Positions 34,215 through 44,667 are shown, counted from the first letter of the stretch. The stretch is 64,000 nucleotides of DNA from Rhyacichthys aspro (GCA_036850595.1 CM072162.1:23515821-23579820), one strand, 5' to 3'. The notes: generated by a model from the letters alone, not told the origin. Program-made: numbers and translations.

Positions 34215-34310
34215 CTGTACGCTCCACCTGGTCGGAGCCTGGCAGCAGTAGAACACCTTCAGACGCTCCGACACTGGGCAGCTCTTGTCTTCGAAGTAAT
34301 CCACTAAAGC
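34215..34310 (-). CDS. ttc27: ttc27 exon (copy 1): ALVDYFEDKS..VSERLKVFYCCQ
   Basis: 96 nt, 32 codons, phase 0 at both ends, with a ctcttttag acceptor and a TACAG|GTGTGA donor. It encodes ALVDYFEDKSCPVSERLKVF followed by YCCQAPTRWSVQ. The VSERLK-FYCCQ motif is typical of TTC27. The partner exon at 50734 has Asn for Ser (DKN). Confidence 0.95.
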
Positions 34311-34429
34311 CTAAAAGAGAAAACAGAAAACACATTTAGTATTTGTTAAAACAGAGCTTCCTTCATTTCCTCCTCGTCCTGCTCCGGTTGAATCCACAGG
34401 AGACAGAACACAGTGGATTTTATTGGATA

Positions 34430-34625
34430 TTCTTCACAAACTGTCTTTTCATTTGTCGTTTGAGACCGAGACCTTTTCATTCCGCGGCTGATTGTCATTC
34501 TCTGAGCGTTTCTTCTGCTCAGATATTGATCCGTTGCCACAATAACACGAGGAGCCGCGGAGGATAATGCTGTTGTTTTCTCAATAAAACTGCGCTCGTC
34601 TCGCTCCGTTTCTGAGCTCAGAACG
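34430..34625. promoter_or_regulatory. candidate conserved noncoding element in ttc27 intron
   Basis: The block is repeat-free (gcggctgattgtcattctct, gatccgttgccacaataaca, ggataatgctgttgttttct) between minisatellites and is almost unchanged in the duplicate at about 50970-51150. It is suggested by texture only. Confidence 0.22.
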
Positions 34626-34959
34626 TTCGGTCCCGTTTGAGAAGAACAGACGGAGAAATAAACACGAGGACGCTCAGGAATGTGGTCTACCTCTGAATGA
34701 ACTCAAAACACAAGAAGATATGACCTTTTAAATCTCTCAGTGTTATCTCTGTAGGATTAATACTAAAACTGAAAACATGGCTCCAGTCAATTCAAATTTA
34801 TCTGCTCACATTTACATCCAGAAAATCAAAGTGTTTTTGTGTTTATGGAACGAGCAATTAGTGCTTCTCAATCTTCTGTTTGTCTAGAGTCTTGCAGTGT
34901 TTAAAACCAACATGCTAACCTGACCTAGCCTCTTTTAATCGTTAGCTGTGTCTTCCTTG

Positions 34960-35062
34960 TCCTCCACGTCCTGCTCCATGTCCCGCTCCGTGTCCTGCTC
35001 CGTGTCCCGCTCCGTGTCCCGCTCCGTGTCCCGCTCCACGTCCTGCTCCGTGTCCCGTTCTC
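34960..35062. repeat. 12-bp repeat (tgctccgtgtcc)n, copy 1
   Basis: About eight units of tcccgctccgtg/tcctgctccacg. The duplicate at 51489-51556 has fewer units. On the minus strand it keeps a frame open as GAGHGAGH, which is not a gene. Confidence 0.85.
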
Positions 35063-35371
35063 TCTTGATTAGAGTCAGATGTTAAGTCCATCTTCAGCTT
35101 CTTTAAACAAAACATGTAATAAATGTGAATGGTTGGTGCTGGAGGCTCCAGGAGACACCAGGATGACTCTTCAAAGGATAGTCTTCCTCTGATCCCAGAC
35201 CAGGTCACGAGGGCAGCAGTCTGAGCAGAGACAGACCTCCCCCTCCCCAGACGCTTCCTCCAGATCCTCCGAGGGACACTGAGGCGTTCACAGAGACTTC
35301 AGTTTCACGAAAGAAGAGCAGCAGCAACGAAACGAAAAACACCTCGGATTCAAAGGTTTGTGTTTTTGTGG

Positions 35372-35642
35372 AGTGTCCAGAGACCCTCCAGTGTGTCCGG
35401 GGTCCCTCCAGTGTGTCCTGGGACCCTCCAGTGTGTCCAGGGACCCTCCAGTGTGTCCAGGGTCCCTCCAGTGTGTCCAGGGACCCTCCAGTGTGTCAAG
35501 GGTCCCTCCAGTGTGTCAAGGGTCCCTCCAGTGTGTCAAGGGTCCCTCCAGTGTGTCAAGGGTCCCTCCAGTGTGTCCAGAGACCCTCCAGTGTGTCCAG
35601 GGTCCCTCCAGTGTGTCCAGGGTCCCTCCAGTGTGTCCTGGG
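35372..35642. repeat. 20-bp minisatellite (ccctccagtgtgtccagggt)n, copy 1
   Basis: About 13 units with cagggt, cagaga, aagggt and cgggg variants. All three forward frames stay open because 60 bases form a 20-residue repeat. The duplicate at 51865-52252 has about 19 units. Confidence 0.93.
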
Positions 35643-35995
35643 TGGACTTTAGGGTCTCCTTCCAGTGGGACATGCCCTGAACACCTCCCGAGAGGGTCCA
35701 GGAGACTCTGAAGGAGCATCCTGCAGAAGAAACTCACTAAGGTCCTTTTATCTGAGATCTTGTCCTTTTGGACCAAGTCTTTTGGTCCCTTCTGATCCGT
35801 CCAGCCCCAGACACATGTCCCATCGCTGCAGACGCGTCCTGAAACACCTGAATGTGTTGGATCTGAGCCTGAACGATCCTTTATATTATTAGAGTATTTC
35901 CTGAGTTTCGTGCCACATCTTTTAAATAAAACTCCTTTTTCCATGTTCTCCGTGAAGCCTCGTCCAAACACTGCACACGCGTGTGGCTCTTTTAC

Positions 35996-36109
35996 CTGAG
36001 TCTGCATCATGGCTCTCTCCACACAACGCCTCTGGCCTCGCTCCAGTTTGGTTCTGAGACTCAGAGCAGACACCTCCACCGACCAGAACTTGGGCTGCGA
36101 CAGTAAAGC
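35996..36109 (-). CDS. ttc27: ttc27 exon (copy 1): LLSQPKFWS..LRTKLE
   Basis: 114 nt, 38 codons, phase 0 at both ends, with a cctgctgcag acceptor and a ACTCAG|GTAAAA donor. It encodes ALLSQPKFWSVEVSALSLRT then KLERGQRRCVERAMMQTQ. The RR-VERAM-QTQ motif is diagnostic for the family. An 11-bp array starts about 40 bases upstream of its acceptor. Confidence 0.95.
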
Positions 36110-36147
36110 CTGCAGCAGGACAAACAAGGATCAGTTAGAGTCTGGTC

Positions 36148-36524
36148 TAAGTCCTGGTTTAGACCTGGTTTAGACCTGGTTTAGACCTGGTTTAGTCCTG
36201 GTTTAGACCTGGTGTAGTCCTGGTTTAGACCTAGTTTAGTCCTGGTTTAGACCTGGTGTAGTCCTGGTTTAGACCTGGTTTAGTCCTGGTTTAGACCTGG
36301 TGTAGTCCTGGTTTAGACCTGGTTTAGACCTGGTTTAGTCCTGGTTTAATCCTGGTTTAGACCTGGTTTAGACCTGGTTTAGACCTGGTTTAGACCTGGT
36401 TTAGTCCTGGTTTAGTCCTGGTTTAGTCCTGGTTTAGTCCTGGTTTAGTCCTGGTTTAGTCCTGGTTTAATCCTGGTTTAGACCTGGTTTAGACCTGGTT
36501 TAGACCTGGTTTAGTCCTGGTTTT
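36148..36524. repeat. 11-bp array (ggtttagtcct/ggtttagacct)n, copy 1
   Basis: About 34 units start about 40 bases upstream of the exon acceptor at 36110. In the pre-mRNA the unit contains CTAAAC. The duplicate array (52756-53862) is about three times longer. Confidence 0.93.
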
Positions 36525-36744
36525 GTGGCTCTATGTTTGTTGTTTGTGTCTAAACGATGGCAGATCCAAAAAAACTACCTACATTTAAATCCTCTCGATC
36601 TAAAACATTGATGGTGAGGAGCCACGATAGTGAATAAGAATCCTTTCAGACATTTGAGAAGCTTTTATTACATTTTAAATGTGAGGTTTCATCTTCATTT
36701 AAATCTTACAAAAGTTATCTTTGACAGGAAATTCCTCTTTTTAT

Positions 36745-36855
36745 GGAAACAGGTTTTAGATGGATTTGAACAGGTTTTATGTATCTTTGTAGCAAAAACC
36801 CATCTAAAACCTGTTGAAGTCAAACTAAAACCTGTTCAAATCCAATTAAAACCAT
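36745..36855. repeat. inverted repeat (hairpin) of the 21-bp family, copy 1
   Basis: acaggttttagatggatttg on one arm faces catctaaaacctgttgaagt and aaaacctgttcaaatccaat on the other, with a loop of about 25 bases. The same arrangement is at about 54087-54190. Confidence 0.7.
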
Positions 36856-36959
36856 AAACATAACTTATTAAATGAATTGAAGGACCAAATAAAACATTGC
36901 AGAGTCCTGTATTTGGCCCCTGGGCCTCGGGTTTGACGTGTGTGATCTAAAATATTTGA

Positions 36960-37210
36960 TATTAAATCTTCTGTTTGACTTTCTCGGTAGCGTTTCCTCG
37001 TCCGTCTCCGTACGTTGGGAGTAAATCTAATCCTGACATTTGACGAGGACGATCTCAGCTCCGTTTATGAAGCTGTAAACATCTTAATTATCGTCCGACT
37101 CGCAGCAGCATCCATCACCGACTCATTAACGTCTGATCAACACATTTGTCACATCAGCGTTTACACTAACAGCCAATAAACGGAACACGGTGAGATACAG
37201 ACGGACGGAG
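36960..37210. promoter_or_regulatory. candidate conserved noncoding element in ttc27 intron
   Basis: A GC-balanced repeat-free block (tttgacgaggacgatctcag, aacatcttaattatcgtccg, gcgtttacactaacagccaa) is preserved nearly unchanged in copy 2 (about 54300-54545). No conservation test was possible. Confidence 0.22.
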
Positions 37211-37953
37211 CTGACTTTATTTCTATTTAATGTCCTTTAACACTGTGCTCTTTTTATATTATTACAATGCATTTATGATCATTACAAACCTCACGTGAAG
37301 CCTTCAATCTAGAGCATCTCACTCACAAACGCTGCATCAAATCTGAAAACTCTTCTCACTTTTACAAACAGAAGACTCTCCTGAACACGTGGATATACAA
37401 TTTTTATCATTTGGATAAAAATTAAAAGAGAAATGATGATTTGAAAACGTGTTAAGTCTCTGCTCTCGGACGGCTCTAAGATGGAAGTCTATGGAGAACT
37501 GTGGTGGAAGTCCTGACACGTTAAAGCTTATAATTCAAAATCTGTAAATCACAGAGCTATAAATGTTGGATTTTATAAAAGAGGACAGATTTCTCTAAAG
37601 GTTTGATGTATAATTTGTGTCAATGAGTGAAATAAATGAGCTTGAAAAGGACTCAAAGTTGACGAAAAGTCGCAGAGTAGATTGACTCAGTGTAAAAGCT
37701 CCTCCAGAAACATGTTTATAGCTTTATTCAGGTCAGATCTGCAATGGAAAGGTTTGATTTGATCATTTCTATGAAGAGATGAGGGTTTGTAGATTCGAGC
37801 GGGTCACGTGACAACCATCTAACCAGCCTGCAGATTCCCGGATCCACATGTAGACTGGAGAGATGCCTGCTCACAGAACGAGCACCGAGCTCCAGACGAG
37901 TCGCATCTGTCAAAGGTTCACATTTAAACAAAACAAAACAGGTAAAAACTCAC

Positions 37954-38020
37954 TGAAGTAAAGGCCAGCAGCTCCTCTTCTGTCAGTTTATGAACAGGGT
38001 TGTTTCTCTGGAAATCTGTG
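37954..38020 (-). CDS. ttc27: ttc27 exon (copy 1): NNPVHKLTEEELLAFTS
   Basis: 67 nt (1 nt plus 22 codons), with a gttttttccag acceptor and a ACTTCA|GTGAGT donor. It encodes TDFQRNNPVHKLTEEELLAF then TS. The first base completes the TG of the exon at 40623 to Cys, giving GVC-TDFQRNNPVH as expected for TTC27. Partner at 55302, identical in protein. Confidence 0.94.
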
Positions 38021-38330
38021 CTGGAAAAAACAACGACAGAAACAGTTCATTCCTGCAGCAACGGGATTTGATCGAGTTAGAATCGGAAAATGTGCTTCTT
38101 ATACGACAGCTTTTAACACCAACAAACTCACACGCCTGAGTCTGTCGGATGATAAATGTGCTTTTGGTCCAAAGTCTTTGTGAATTTACAGCTGAATAAA
38201 CCAGAAACAGTCTTTACTGCAGCAGCTGTTCCTCCAACATCACTACGCTCCAGGATTCACCTTAAAATATGACTTTTATCTCATTTAGAATCAGACTTTA
38301 GAAGAAACACAAGCCTCTAAATAAGAAACT

Positions 38331-38390
38331 GGACCAAACTGGACCAAACTGGACCAAACTGGACCAATCTGGACCAAACTGGACCAATCT
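38331..38390. repeat. 10-bp array (ggaccaaact/ggaccaatct)n, 6 units, copy 1
   Basis: Six 10-bp units lie here, against about forty in the duplicate at 55679-56080. This is the largest relative length difference between the two blocks. Confidence 0.93.
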
Positions 38391-39767
38391 GTCCTTTAAC
38401 TTGGGTTTATTCTCCGTTTAGTCCAAGGTTCAGTTCCATGTTTCATTCCAGATTTAATCCTTTTTAGGTTCGAACTCTGGTTTAGTTCGGTTCAGTCTTA
38501 GTCTGGGTTTAGTTCAAGGTTTATTTTCTCTTTTGAGCATCATTAATTCTTGGTTTAATCCTTGGTCTAGTCCTGTGTTTAGATCTGGTTTAGTTCTTTT
38601 TTGCTATAAACACATTTATTTCACAGAGAAGTAAACATAAAGTCAGATATAGTTAATATACCTACTTCACTCTTTCATTATTCTAAATGTGATGGTAAAA
38701 TCTGGTTTTATTGCATCTCGGCCTCGTTTCTCTGCTTCTATCATAAATAAACAGCCTTTAATCTCTATACATTACCTTTGCTCCGATTTATTTGCATTTA
38801 GTCCATGATCCTTCAGTGTTTTCCACATTAAACGAGACAAATATTGATCAAAACATGTTAAATCACCGTTTCCAAGGTCGAAAACAAAGGCAGCTGTGTT
38901 TAAATTAACAGCACAGACACGATTACAATTAAAACCTTGTGTTATGGCATTGATTATCCCTGAAATAATTGGCTGGTGAGGTCAGAGGGGGCTTTAATGA
39001 TCGGATTTTACCTTCAATGGATAAATGTGGACAAAGTCATGGACAGAAAACAACATTAGCTTCGGAAATGAAAAAAAAGAGGCTCAGGAGTCGTGGAAAT
39101 GGAAAAAAAAGGTACGTTTTATGTTTTGTTCTTGTCAAAATGGCGACAGAACGCAGTCATGTGGCTTCTGGAGCTTTAGAGACGCTCCTTTGGGATGAAT
39201 TTAGTGTCTTTTATTCACTTTAACTTAGAAACGTCCGGGAAAAGATCCTAAAAGTGACCTCTGGAAAAAGGTGAGAATCCCAATTAAAGCTTTAACGACT
39301 GCTTCACTGTCCTTCATTAAAAAGAGGATAAATGCTTTTCAAACCTCGGGGTAAAGTCATCCGTTTTTGAGACGACAGAGTCATTAACAGAGTTCAGAGC
39401 CCGGAGTCGCTCAGAAACCACTGAGTTTAGATCAGACTGATCCCAGCGAAGGACGAGAGACAGATGTTTGGGACGAGGACATGTCCACAGTGGATTTATG
39501 GGACACCACATGGACTCAGGACCAGATCAGATTCAAGCAGTGTTCTCTTTGATTCTCTTAAGTTTCTGACAATGACTTATTTTATTCAAAATCTGGTCAA
39601 ATGTGAGGTACTTAATGCAATAATGACCAAGAAAAACAGCACAAATCTAACTTTGTGACTGTTTTTGCACAGTTTTATTTTCCTCAAAGGGTTTAGTTTT
39701 TATGATTCAGTGATTTTAGTCTCAGGATAAACTCCAACAAATCCATAAATCTGTTCAAAACCAACTG

Positions 39768-40257
39768 AAACCTGTTCAAATCCAACTGAAACCTGCTCAA
39801 ATCCAACTGAAACCTGTTCAAATCCAACTAAAACCTGCTCAAATCCAACTAAAACCTGCTCAAATCCATCTAAAACCTGTTCAAATCCAACTAAAACCTG
39901 CTCAAATCCAACTAAAACCTGCTCAAATCCAACTAAAACCTGCTCAAATCCAACTGAAACCTGTTCAAATCCAACTAAAACCTGCTCAAATCCAACTGAA
40001 ACCTGTTCAAATCCAACTAAAACCTGCTCAAATCCAACTAAAACCTGTTCAAATCCAACTAAAACCTGCTCAAATCCAACTAAAACCTGCTCAAATCCAT
40101 CTAAAACCTGTTCAAATCCAACTAAAACCTGCTCAAATCCAACTAAAACCTGCTCAAATCCAACTAAAACCTGCTCAAATCCAACTAAAACCTGTTCAAA
40201 TCCAACTAAAACCTGTTCAAATCCAACTAAAACCTGCTCAAATCCAACTAAAACCCA
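39768..40257. repeat. 21-bp array (caaatccaactaaaacctgct)n, copy 1
   Basis: About 23 units with ctgct/ctgtt and ctaaa/ctgaa variants. It is the reverse complement of the array at 45805-46277. The duplicate at 57469-57742 has about 13 units. Confidence 0.93.
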
Positions 40258-40382
40258 TTAATTGTGTTTAATGATGGAGCAGAAGTTGATGAAAACATGC
40301 TCCTTCTGGTTTTTCTCTGGTTTGAAGCCTTCTCCTCGTGTTTGTTCTGACGGTCTTCAATCATCAGACTTCACCTTCAGTC

Positions 40383-40640
40383 GACCCCGAGGACCCCGGA
40401 CTCACCGGACCCCGAGGACCCCGGACTCACCGGACCCCGAGGACCCCGGACTCACCGGACCCCCCGGACCCCGGACTCACCAGACCCCCAGGACCCCGAG
40501 GACCCCGGACTCACCAGACCCCCAGACTCACCGGACCCCAGACTCACCAGACCCCGAGGACCCCAGACTCACCAGACCCCGAGGACCCCGGACTCACCAG
40601 ACCCCCAGGACCCCAGACTCACCAGACCCCCAGGACCACC
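40383..40640. repeat. minisatellite carrying repeated splice donors, copy 1
   Basis: Units of ggaccccgaggaccccggac plus tcaccgg and variants. Each carries actcac (GTGAGT on the coding strand) preceded by cag/cgg, and ten copies of actcac occur. The innermost copy (40617-40622) is the donor of the ttc27 exon at 40623-40735. Confidence 0.92.
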
Positions 40641-40735
40641 GCCTGCTCCTCGGCGCTCAGATCCGGGAGCTGGTACTCGTCCGGCTCTTCCAGGTTAATC
40701 TGGTCCAGACGAGTGTCATCGTTCAGATTATAATC
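40623..40735 (-). CDS. ttc27: ttc27 exon (copy 1): AEEQAVVLGVC, donor inside a minisatellite
   Basis: 113 nt (37 codons plus TG), with a gtgtttgcag acceptor. It encodes DYNLNDDTRLDQINLEEPDE then YQLPDLSAEEQAVVLGV. The donor TCTG|GTGAGT is the first of about ten GTGAGT copies carried by a minisatellite running on into the intron. Reading through the donor gives an in-frame TGA at once (TGG TGA). Partner at 57928, identical in protein. Confidence 0.93.
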
Positions 40736-41201
40736 CTGCAAACACCAGAAAAACACCATCATTTCAGAAATATTTAGGAATGAAACCCTTAAAAAAGAGC
40801 ATCAAGCACTTTCAGGATCTTCTTTTTCAAAACAGATGCTCATGAATAAAACCTTCAGAGTTATGTCACTGCAATAAAGAAAAGCATTATTAAATGAAAC
40901 CCCTAAAGCTGTTCAAATCAGATGGAAATGTCTTATTGCTGTTGATTCTCAGGACGCTGAGCAGTTTAGACACAAACAGTTTCTCCATCTTCTTCACCAG
41001 AACAGAACATCTCCCTCCATCCTTCTCTCAATCTGAACAAGACCAAGACCTACTCCTCCACTTGAGACTGAGGACTGAGGACCTGTCCTGAACCTGAAGA
41101 GAACGTGCTGAGAACCTCGGCCTCGGAGCCGCTTCACACTCGGCTGTAAACTCTGGTGTTTAATAAATCTGTTGATACTGATATTAAACTGTACTCCTCA
41201 C

Positions 41202-41341
41202 CTTTGGCAGAAGTGTCTGAGCTGTGGGGGCGGGGCTTGTCTCACAGTTCGTCCAATCAGCTCTCTCCTGATCCCTCTTCACTTCGAGGATGAGCTGAGC
41301 CAGAAACTTCTGCTGGAACCGGGTCCGTTTCCCCAAAGCAC
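41202..41341 (-). CDS. ttc27: ttc27 exon (copy 1): ALGKRTRFQQKFLAQLIL
   Basis: 140 nt (2 nt plus 46 codons), with a attgtgaag acceptor (weak pyrimidine tract) and a CCAAAG|GTGAGG donor. It encodes ALGKRTRFQQKFLAQLILEV followed by an acidic variable loop and SPAPTAQTLLPK. The GALGKRTRFQ motif is hallmark TTC27. The intron on its 5' side is only 85 bases long. Partner at 58526. Confidence 0.94.
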
Positions 41342-41426
41342 CTTCACAATAAAACACAAGAAGAGGATTCAAACTGACTTTAATCCTCGTGATTTTAATG
41401 AACAGTAAACGGGTTTGAAGCTGTAC

Positions 41427-41585
41427 CCGTCGTGTTGATGCTGAGTCCCGACAGATCCTGCGCCGTCCGGACGTGCTCCTTCGCCGCCGGATACTCGTAG
41501 TAGCTCAGATTAACGTAGACACACTCCAAATGGAACTGGATCAGAAGGTTCTGCTGGTTCTTCAGCAGAGACAGGTTCTCCATCA
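41427..41585 (-). CDS. ttc27: ttc27 exon (copy 1): FHLECVYVNLSYYEY
   Basis: 159 nt (2 nt, 52 codons, 1 nt), with a ctgtctcag acceptor and a ACGACGG|GTACAG donor. It encodes MENLSLLKNQQNLLIQFHLE then CVYVNLSYYEYPAAKEHVRT and AQDLSGLSINTT. The IQFHLEC-Y...YYEY-AKEH segment is conserved in TTC27. Partner at 58751, identical in protein. Confidence 0.95.
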
Positions 41586-42127
41586 CTGAGACAGAAAAAC
41601 AGAATGTTCAATGTATTTGTTTTAATGTTTGTGTTTTGTGAATCTGTTTATGTGAAAATGGTTAATGCTTTTATTTTGAAGGTACTTAACCCTTCAGATC
41701 TTTAAGACATTGTCATATAGAAATATTAGGTGTCAACATATTTTTTAATGAAAGCCATTATTAACTTCAGACCTAACCAAATATTTATAAATTTTCTGAA
41801 TTTTCAAGCCCTTAAATCCCAGTTTTACAGATTAAAGTCTCCTTGTTTGTGTGTTTCCATCTTGTTTATTCCAATTTACTTTTTGAGGTAATTATCGGAG
41901 TCTGAGAGCGTCAAAAACATTGATTCTTATTTTGTTATTTGCATCAACCAAAGTTATGCAAAAATAAATTAAAAACACAGAAAAACATCCCGAGACCAGG
42001 AGGGTTAAGAGCAGGTGTATTTCCAGGTGTTTGGGACTGAAGAGGGTTAAGGGTCAGAGCAGCACATGTTTCATCTAAAAACTCACAAATAAACCTCAAT
42101 TCTTATAAATCCAGCCTGAACCAGAAG

Positions 42128-42290
42128 AGACCGGAACCAGGCTCCAGGACCGGGACCAGGCTCCGGGCCCAGGACCGGGACCAGGCTCCAGGACCAGGAC
42201 CGGGACCAGGACCAGGCTCCAGGACCAGGCTCCGGGACCAGGACCAGGCTCCGGGACCAGGACCAGGCTCCAGGACCGGGACCAGCTCTG
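42128..42290. repeat. GC-rich minisatellite (ccaggctccgggaccaggac)n, copy 1
   Basis: Units mix aggctcc with ggaccagg and ggaccggg. The duplicate at 59449-59757 is about twice as long. On the minus strand it reads as an open GPGPGAWSWSRS repeat, which is not a gene. Confidence 0.92.
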
Positions 42291-42469
42291 GTTTACTCTT
42301 GAGCAGGACTCTCAGGTTTAATGCAGCAGAAGGACTCTGAGTTAGAGCAGCTTTAACACGAGCCACAGTCGGGACCAGGTTCTTCAGTCTCTAAAGCTAC
42401 ATCTGTATTCTGGGGCAGCTCTGTGTTTTTACCCTTCACACTCCGTTAAACAGAACACACCGAGCTGGA

Positions 42470-42730
42470 CTCATTAAACTAACGTCTCGAACCTGAAGCC
42501 GTCGACAGAAGCATAAACGATCTGGAGAAATACATTAATCACTGACTGTTATTGCTCGGATAAACAAACAATAGCAGCGCAGCTAATTAACGCTCCTTCA
42601 TTACTTTCTGGCCCAGTGCCTTTAATCAGGATTCCCACAGAGAACGAGACCCGAACGCACCACAACAGCAGCTCTGGTTCAGTCAGAAACACAGAGTGTG
42701 ATTTAGAGCGGCTCATGAACACCAACGGCA
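42470..42730. promoter_or_regulatory. candidate conserved noncoding element in ttc27 intron
   Basis: ggataaacaaacaatagc (FOX-like), gcagctaattaacgctcctt (homeodomain-like) and tggcccagtgcctttaatca lie in a repeat-free block nearly unchanged in copy 2 (59970-60230). Texture-based guess. Confidence 0.28.
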
Positions 42731-42896
42731 CAATTCAAAACAGAAACTAATATCGGCCAATGTTTGATGCTCATTGTGCTTTAATTGTTGATCTGTGTTT
42801 TTGAGGTTTATACTTTATCTCTGATGATGATCTGTGGTAATATTTTAGCTGCAGACCTCACTTTTTGTTTCGTTGTGTGTTTCAGTGAGTGGAGAC

Positions 42897-42999
42897 CTGA
42901 GCTGATGCTGCTCTGGGCCAGACTCAGGAGCTGAGGAGAACAGGCCTCGAGGATCTGCTGATGGAGGCCGACGTAACGAAGAGTCCACCACGGAACCAG
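42897..42999 (-). CDS. ttc27: ttc27 exon (copy 1): VPWWTLRYVGLHQQ
   Basis: 103 nt (34 codons plus 1 nt), with a gtgtttgcag acceptor and a AGCTCAG|GTCTCC donor (a weaker donor, with C at +4). It encodes LVPWWTLRYVGLHQQILEAC then SPQLLSLAQSSISS. PWWTLR-HQ is a family signature. Partner at 60397, identical in protein. Confidence 0.94.
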
Positions 43000-43612
43000 C
43001 TGCAAACACCAGATTTAACAGTTAAATTTAAATTAAACAGTGTTTCTCTGACTCTGAGCTGTTCACTGTTGATGCTAACGCTAATGTTAGCTCCAGAGCA
43101 GCTTTAATAAAGTCTGTGGAGACGATAAAACACTAATAATCACAGAGAGAGCATCATTAACCTGAATGATTTGGTTTAGTGAAGCTACAGGAAACTGATC
43201 AGAAACAGAGTCTGTAGATTTATGTAAATTAGCCTCGAGGTCGGAGGCTTTAACGTCTTTTAACAAGACTTTGTGCATTAAAAATGATATTAGACATGTT
43301 TATGGAAACAGAGAGGGGTCAAACTAAAAAAGATCTGATCTAAACTGGTTTATTTTCTCTGAGGGTAACACTCACTGCTGCTGCTGTTGTTTTGTGTTGG
43401 TAAAGAAATAAAAAAACATTTGAATGACCTTTTTAGGTCAGTAGCATGAAAACAAAAACAAAACAGAAAAAGAATAAAAAAAGATTTTATTCTTTAGATT
43501 CTTTAGCCACATCTCTCAGCTCTAGTCTCTAGTTTTTTTTGTGGGACATCGATGGACAGTTTTGTTACAACATCATCAGAGTCTTTAACCAGAGCTGATC
43601 TGGAGTCAGTAC

Positions 43613-43753
43613 CTGGAGGCAGGTGAGTCTGGAGCTGCACTTGGTGAGAATGACTCTGGAGAGCAGCAGCAGGACGGGGTTGGAGACCAGGCTGTAGACG
43701 GACTCTCCGTCCAACAACAGAGACGACAGGACGGAGTCCCGCAAAGACCGGTC
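43613..43753 (-). CDS. ttc27: ttc27 exon (copy 1): LLLDGESVYSLVSNPVLLLLSR
   Basis: 141 nt, 47 codons, phase 0 at both ends, with a gtcctcag acceptor and a CTCCAG|GTACTG donor. It encodes DRSLRDSVLSSLLLDGESVY then SLVSNPVLLLLSRVILTKCS and SRLTCLQ. DGES-YSL-NP-LLLL-R is conserved. The partner at 61111 has RSV where this copy has RSL. Confidence 0.94.
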
Positions 43754-43784
43754 CTGAGGACGAGACAGGACGTTAATATACATA

Positions 43785-43885
43785 CACACATATATATATA
43801 AATATATATTATATATATGAATATATATTATATATATGAATATATATTATATATATGAATATATATTATATATATGAATATATAT
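43785..43885. repeat. AT-rich palindromic array (tatatatgaatatatatta)n, copy 1
   Basis: Four to five 20-bp units of tgaatatatattatatata follow a tatata tract; they are self-complementary and likely to extrude. The duplicate (61276-61330) has about one to two units. Confidence 0.88.
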
Positions 43886-44235
43886 TATACGGCCAGACTT
43901 CCACACAGTCCCAGGACTAATCCCTATCATCTCTTTTCTGTGCATCACAATATCATCAGAAATATCACTCATCATCTTAAAACCAAGTCCAAACCTGGAA
44001 TTATGAAGAAACAAGCTCTGCTCAAATACTGAGAGTTGGAAACTGTTGACATTAAAGACGTGAAGCTGCAGGAAATCAACAAAAATCTTTGTCATATTTT
44101 TGTTTATACAACAGTAGCTTCACAAAAAAACTGTCTCCTCTCTCTCGCTCTGTCTCCTTCACCAAACACTGATCTCCATGAGTCTGGACCTGGTCTAAAA
44201 CTGGACTTGGATTGTTCCCTTGTATCTATTACAGT

Positions 44236-44318
44236 GTCACTGGTCTTGGTCTGGTCTTGGTCTGGTCTGGGTCTGGTCTGGGTCTGGTCTGGGTCTGGTC
44301 TGGGTCTGGTCTGGGTCT
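44236..44318. repeat. ggtctgggtct minisatellite, copy 1
   Basis: About seven ggtctgg[g/t]tct units; a variant arrangement with ggtcttggtct lies at 61681-61750. Confidence 0.85.
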
Positions 44319-44667
44319 GTGAGGTCTACAGAATAGAACAGCTCTATCATTTCATCCGTTCAATCATTAAACCCTTGTGTCTTTATCTGAGATGCTTCAT
44401 ATTTATTCTTCGGCTCTAAATCTGGATCTGATCTAAATATAGCTCTTTATTTAAATTAAACATTAGCTTTTCTCATATTTTTCTTGCCTTAAGGACATTC
44501 AGCAGTAAATATAAATACTTAATGACATTTATTATGAATGTGGCAGCTTCACTGATGCTGTTTTTATGCAATTATAATAACACTTGATGCATATATTTGA
44601 ATAAAAGGACTAAAACTAAACCAGGACTCGAGGTGAAAGGATCTTAAATCTGATTTCTGAGTCTCAC

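Larger units (their letters stand above)
36110..37953 (-). other. ttc27 intron (copy 1)
   Basis: The intron holds the 11-bp array (36148-36524), an imperfect hairpin made of 21-bp-family sequence (36745-36855) and a repeat-free stretch (36960-37210). The rest is AT-rich and unassigned. Confidence 0.55.
38021..40622 (-). other. ttc27 intron (copy 1)
   Basis: The intron contains a short 10-bp array (38331-38390), a 21-bp array (39768-40257) and the donor-bearing minisatellite (40383-40640). An open frame at 39317-39511 was considered as an exon and rejected. Confidence 0.6.
41586..42896 (-). other. ttc27 intron (copy 1)
   Basis: AT-rich DNA to about 42.1 kb, then a 20-bp-type GC minisatellite (42128-42290), then a repeat-free block (42470-42730) with FOX- and homeodomain-like words. 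No exon. Confidence 0.55.
43754..44667 (-). other. ttc27 intron (copy 1)
   Basis: The intron starts with an AT dinucleotide-like array (43785-43885), carries a short ggtctggtct array (44236-44318), and is otherwise AT-rich without exon signal. Confidence 0.55.

Noticed and set aside
35358..35711. Three overlapping plus-strand open frames with Cys-Gln-Gly-Pro-Ser repeats
   Set aside because: The frames arise from a 20-bp tandem repeat without stop codons in any frame. The same occurs at 51847-52350. No splice or family support.
39317..39511. Minus-strand open frame (LRWDQSDLNSVVSERL) considered as a ttc27 exon
   Set aside because: Its possible end (CCGAG|GTTTGA) has a compatible phase, but the donor is weak, and the flanking exons at 40623 and 37954 join directly to give GVC-TDFQRNNPVH, the expected family sequence. 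No family resemblance supports an insert here.
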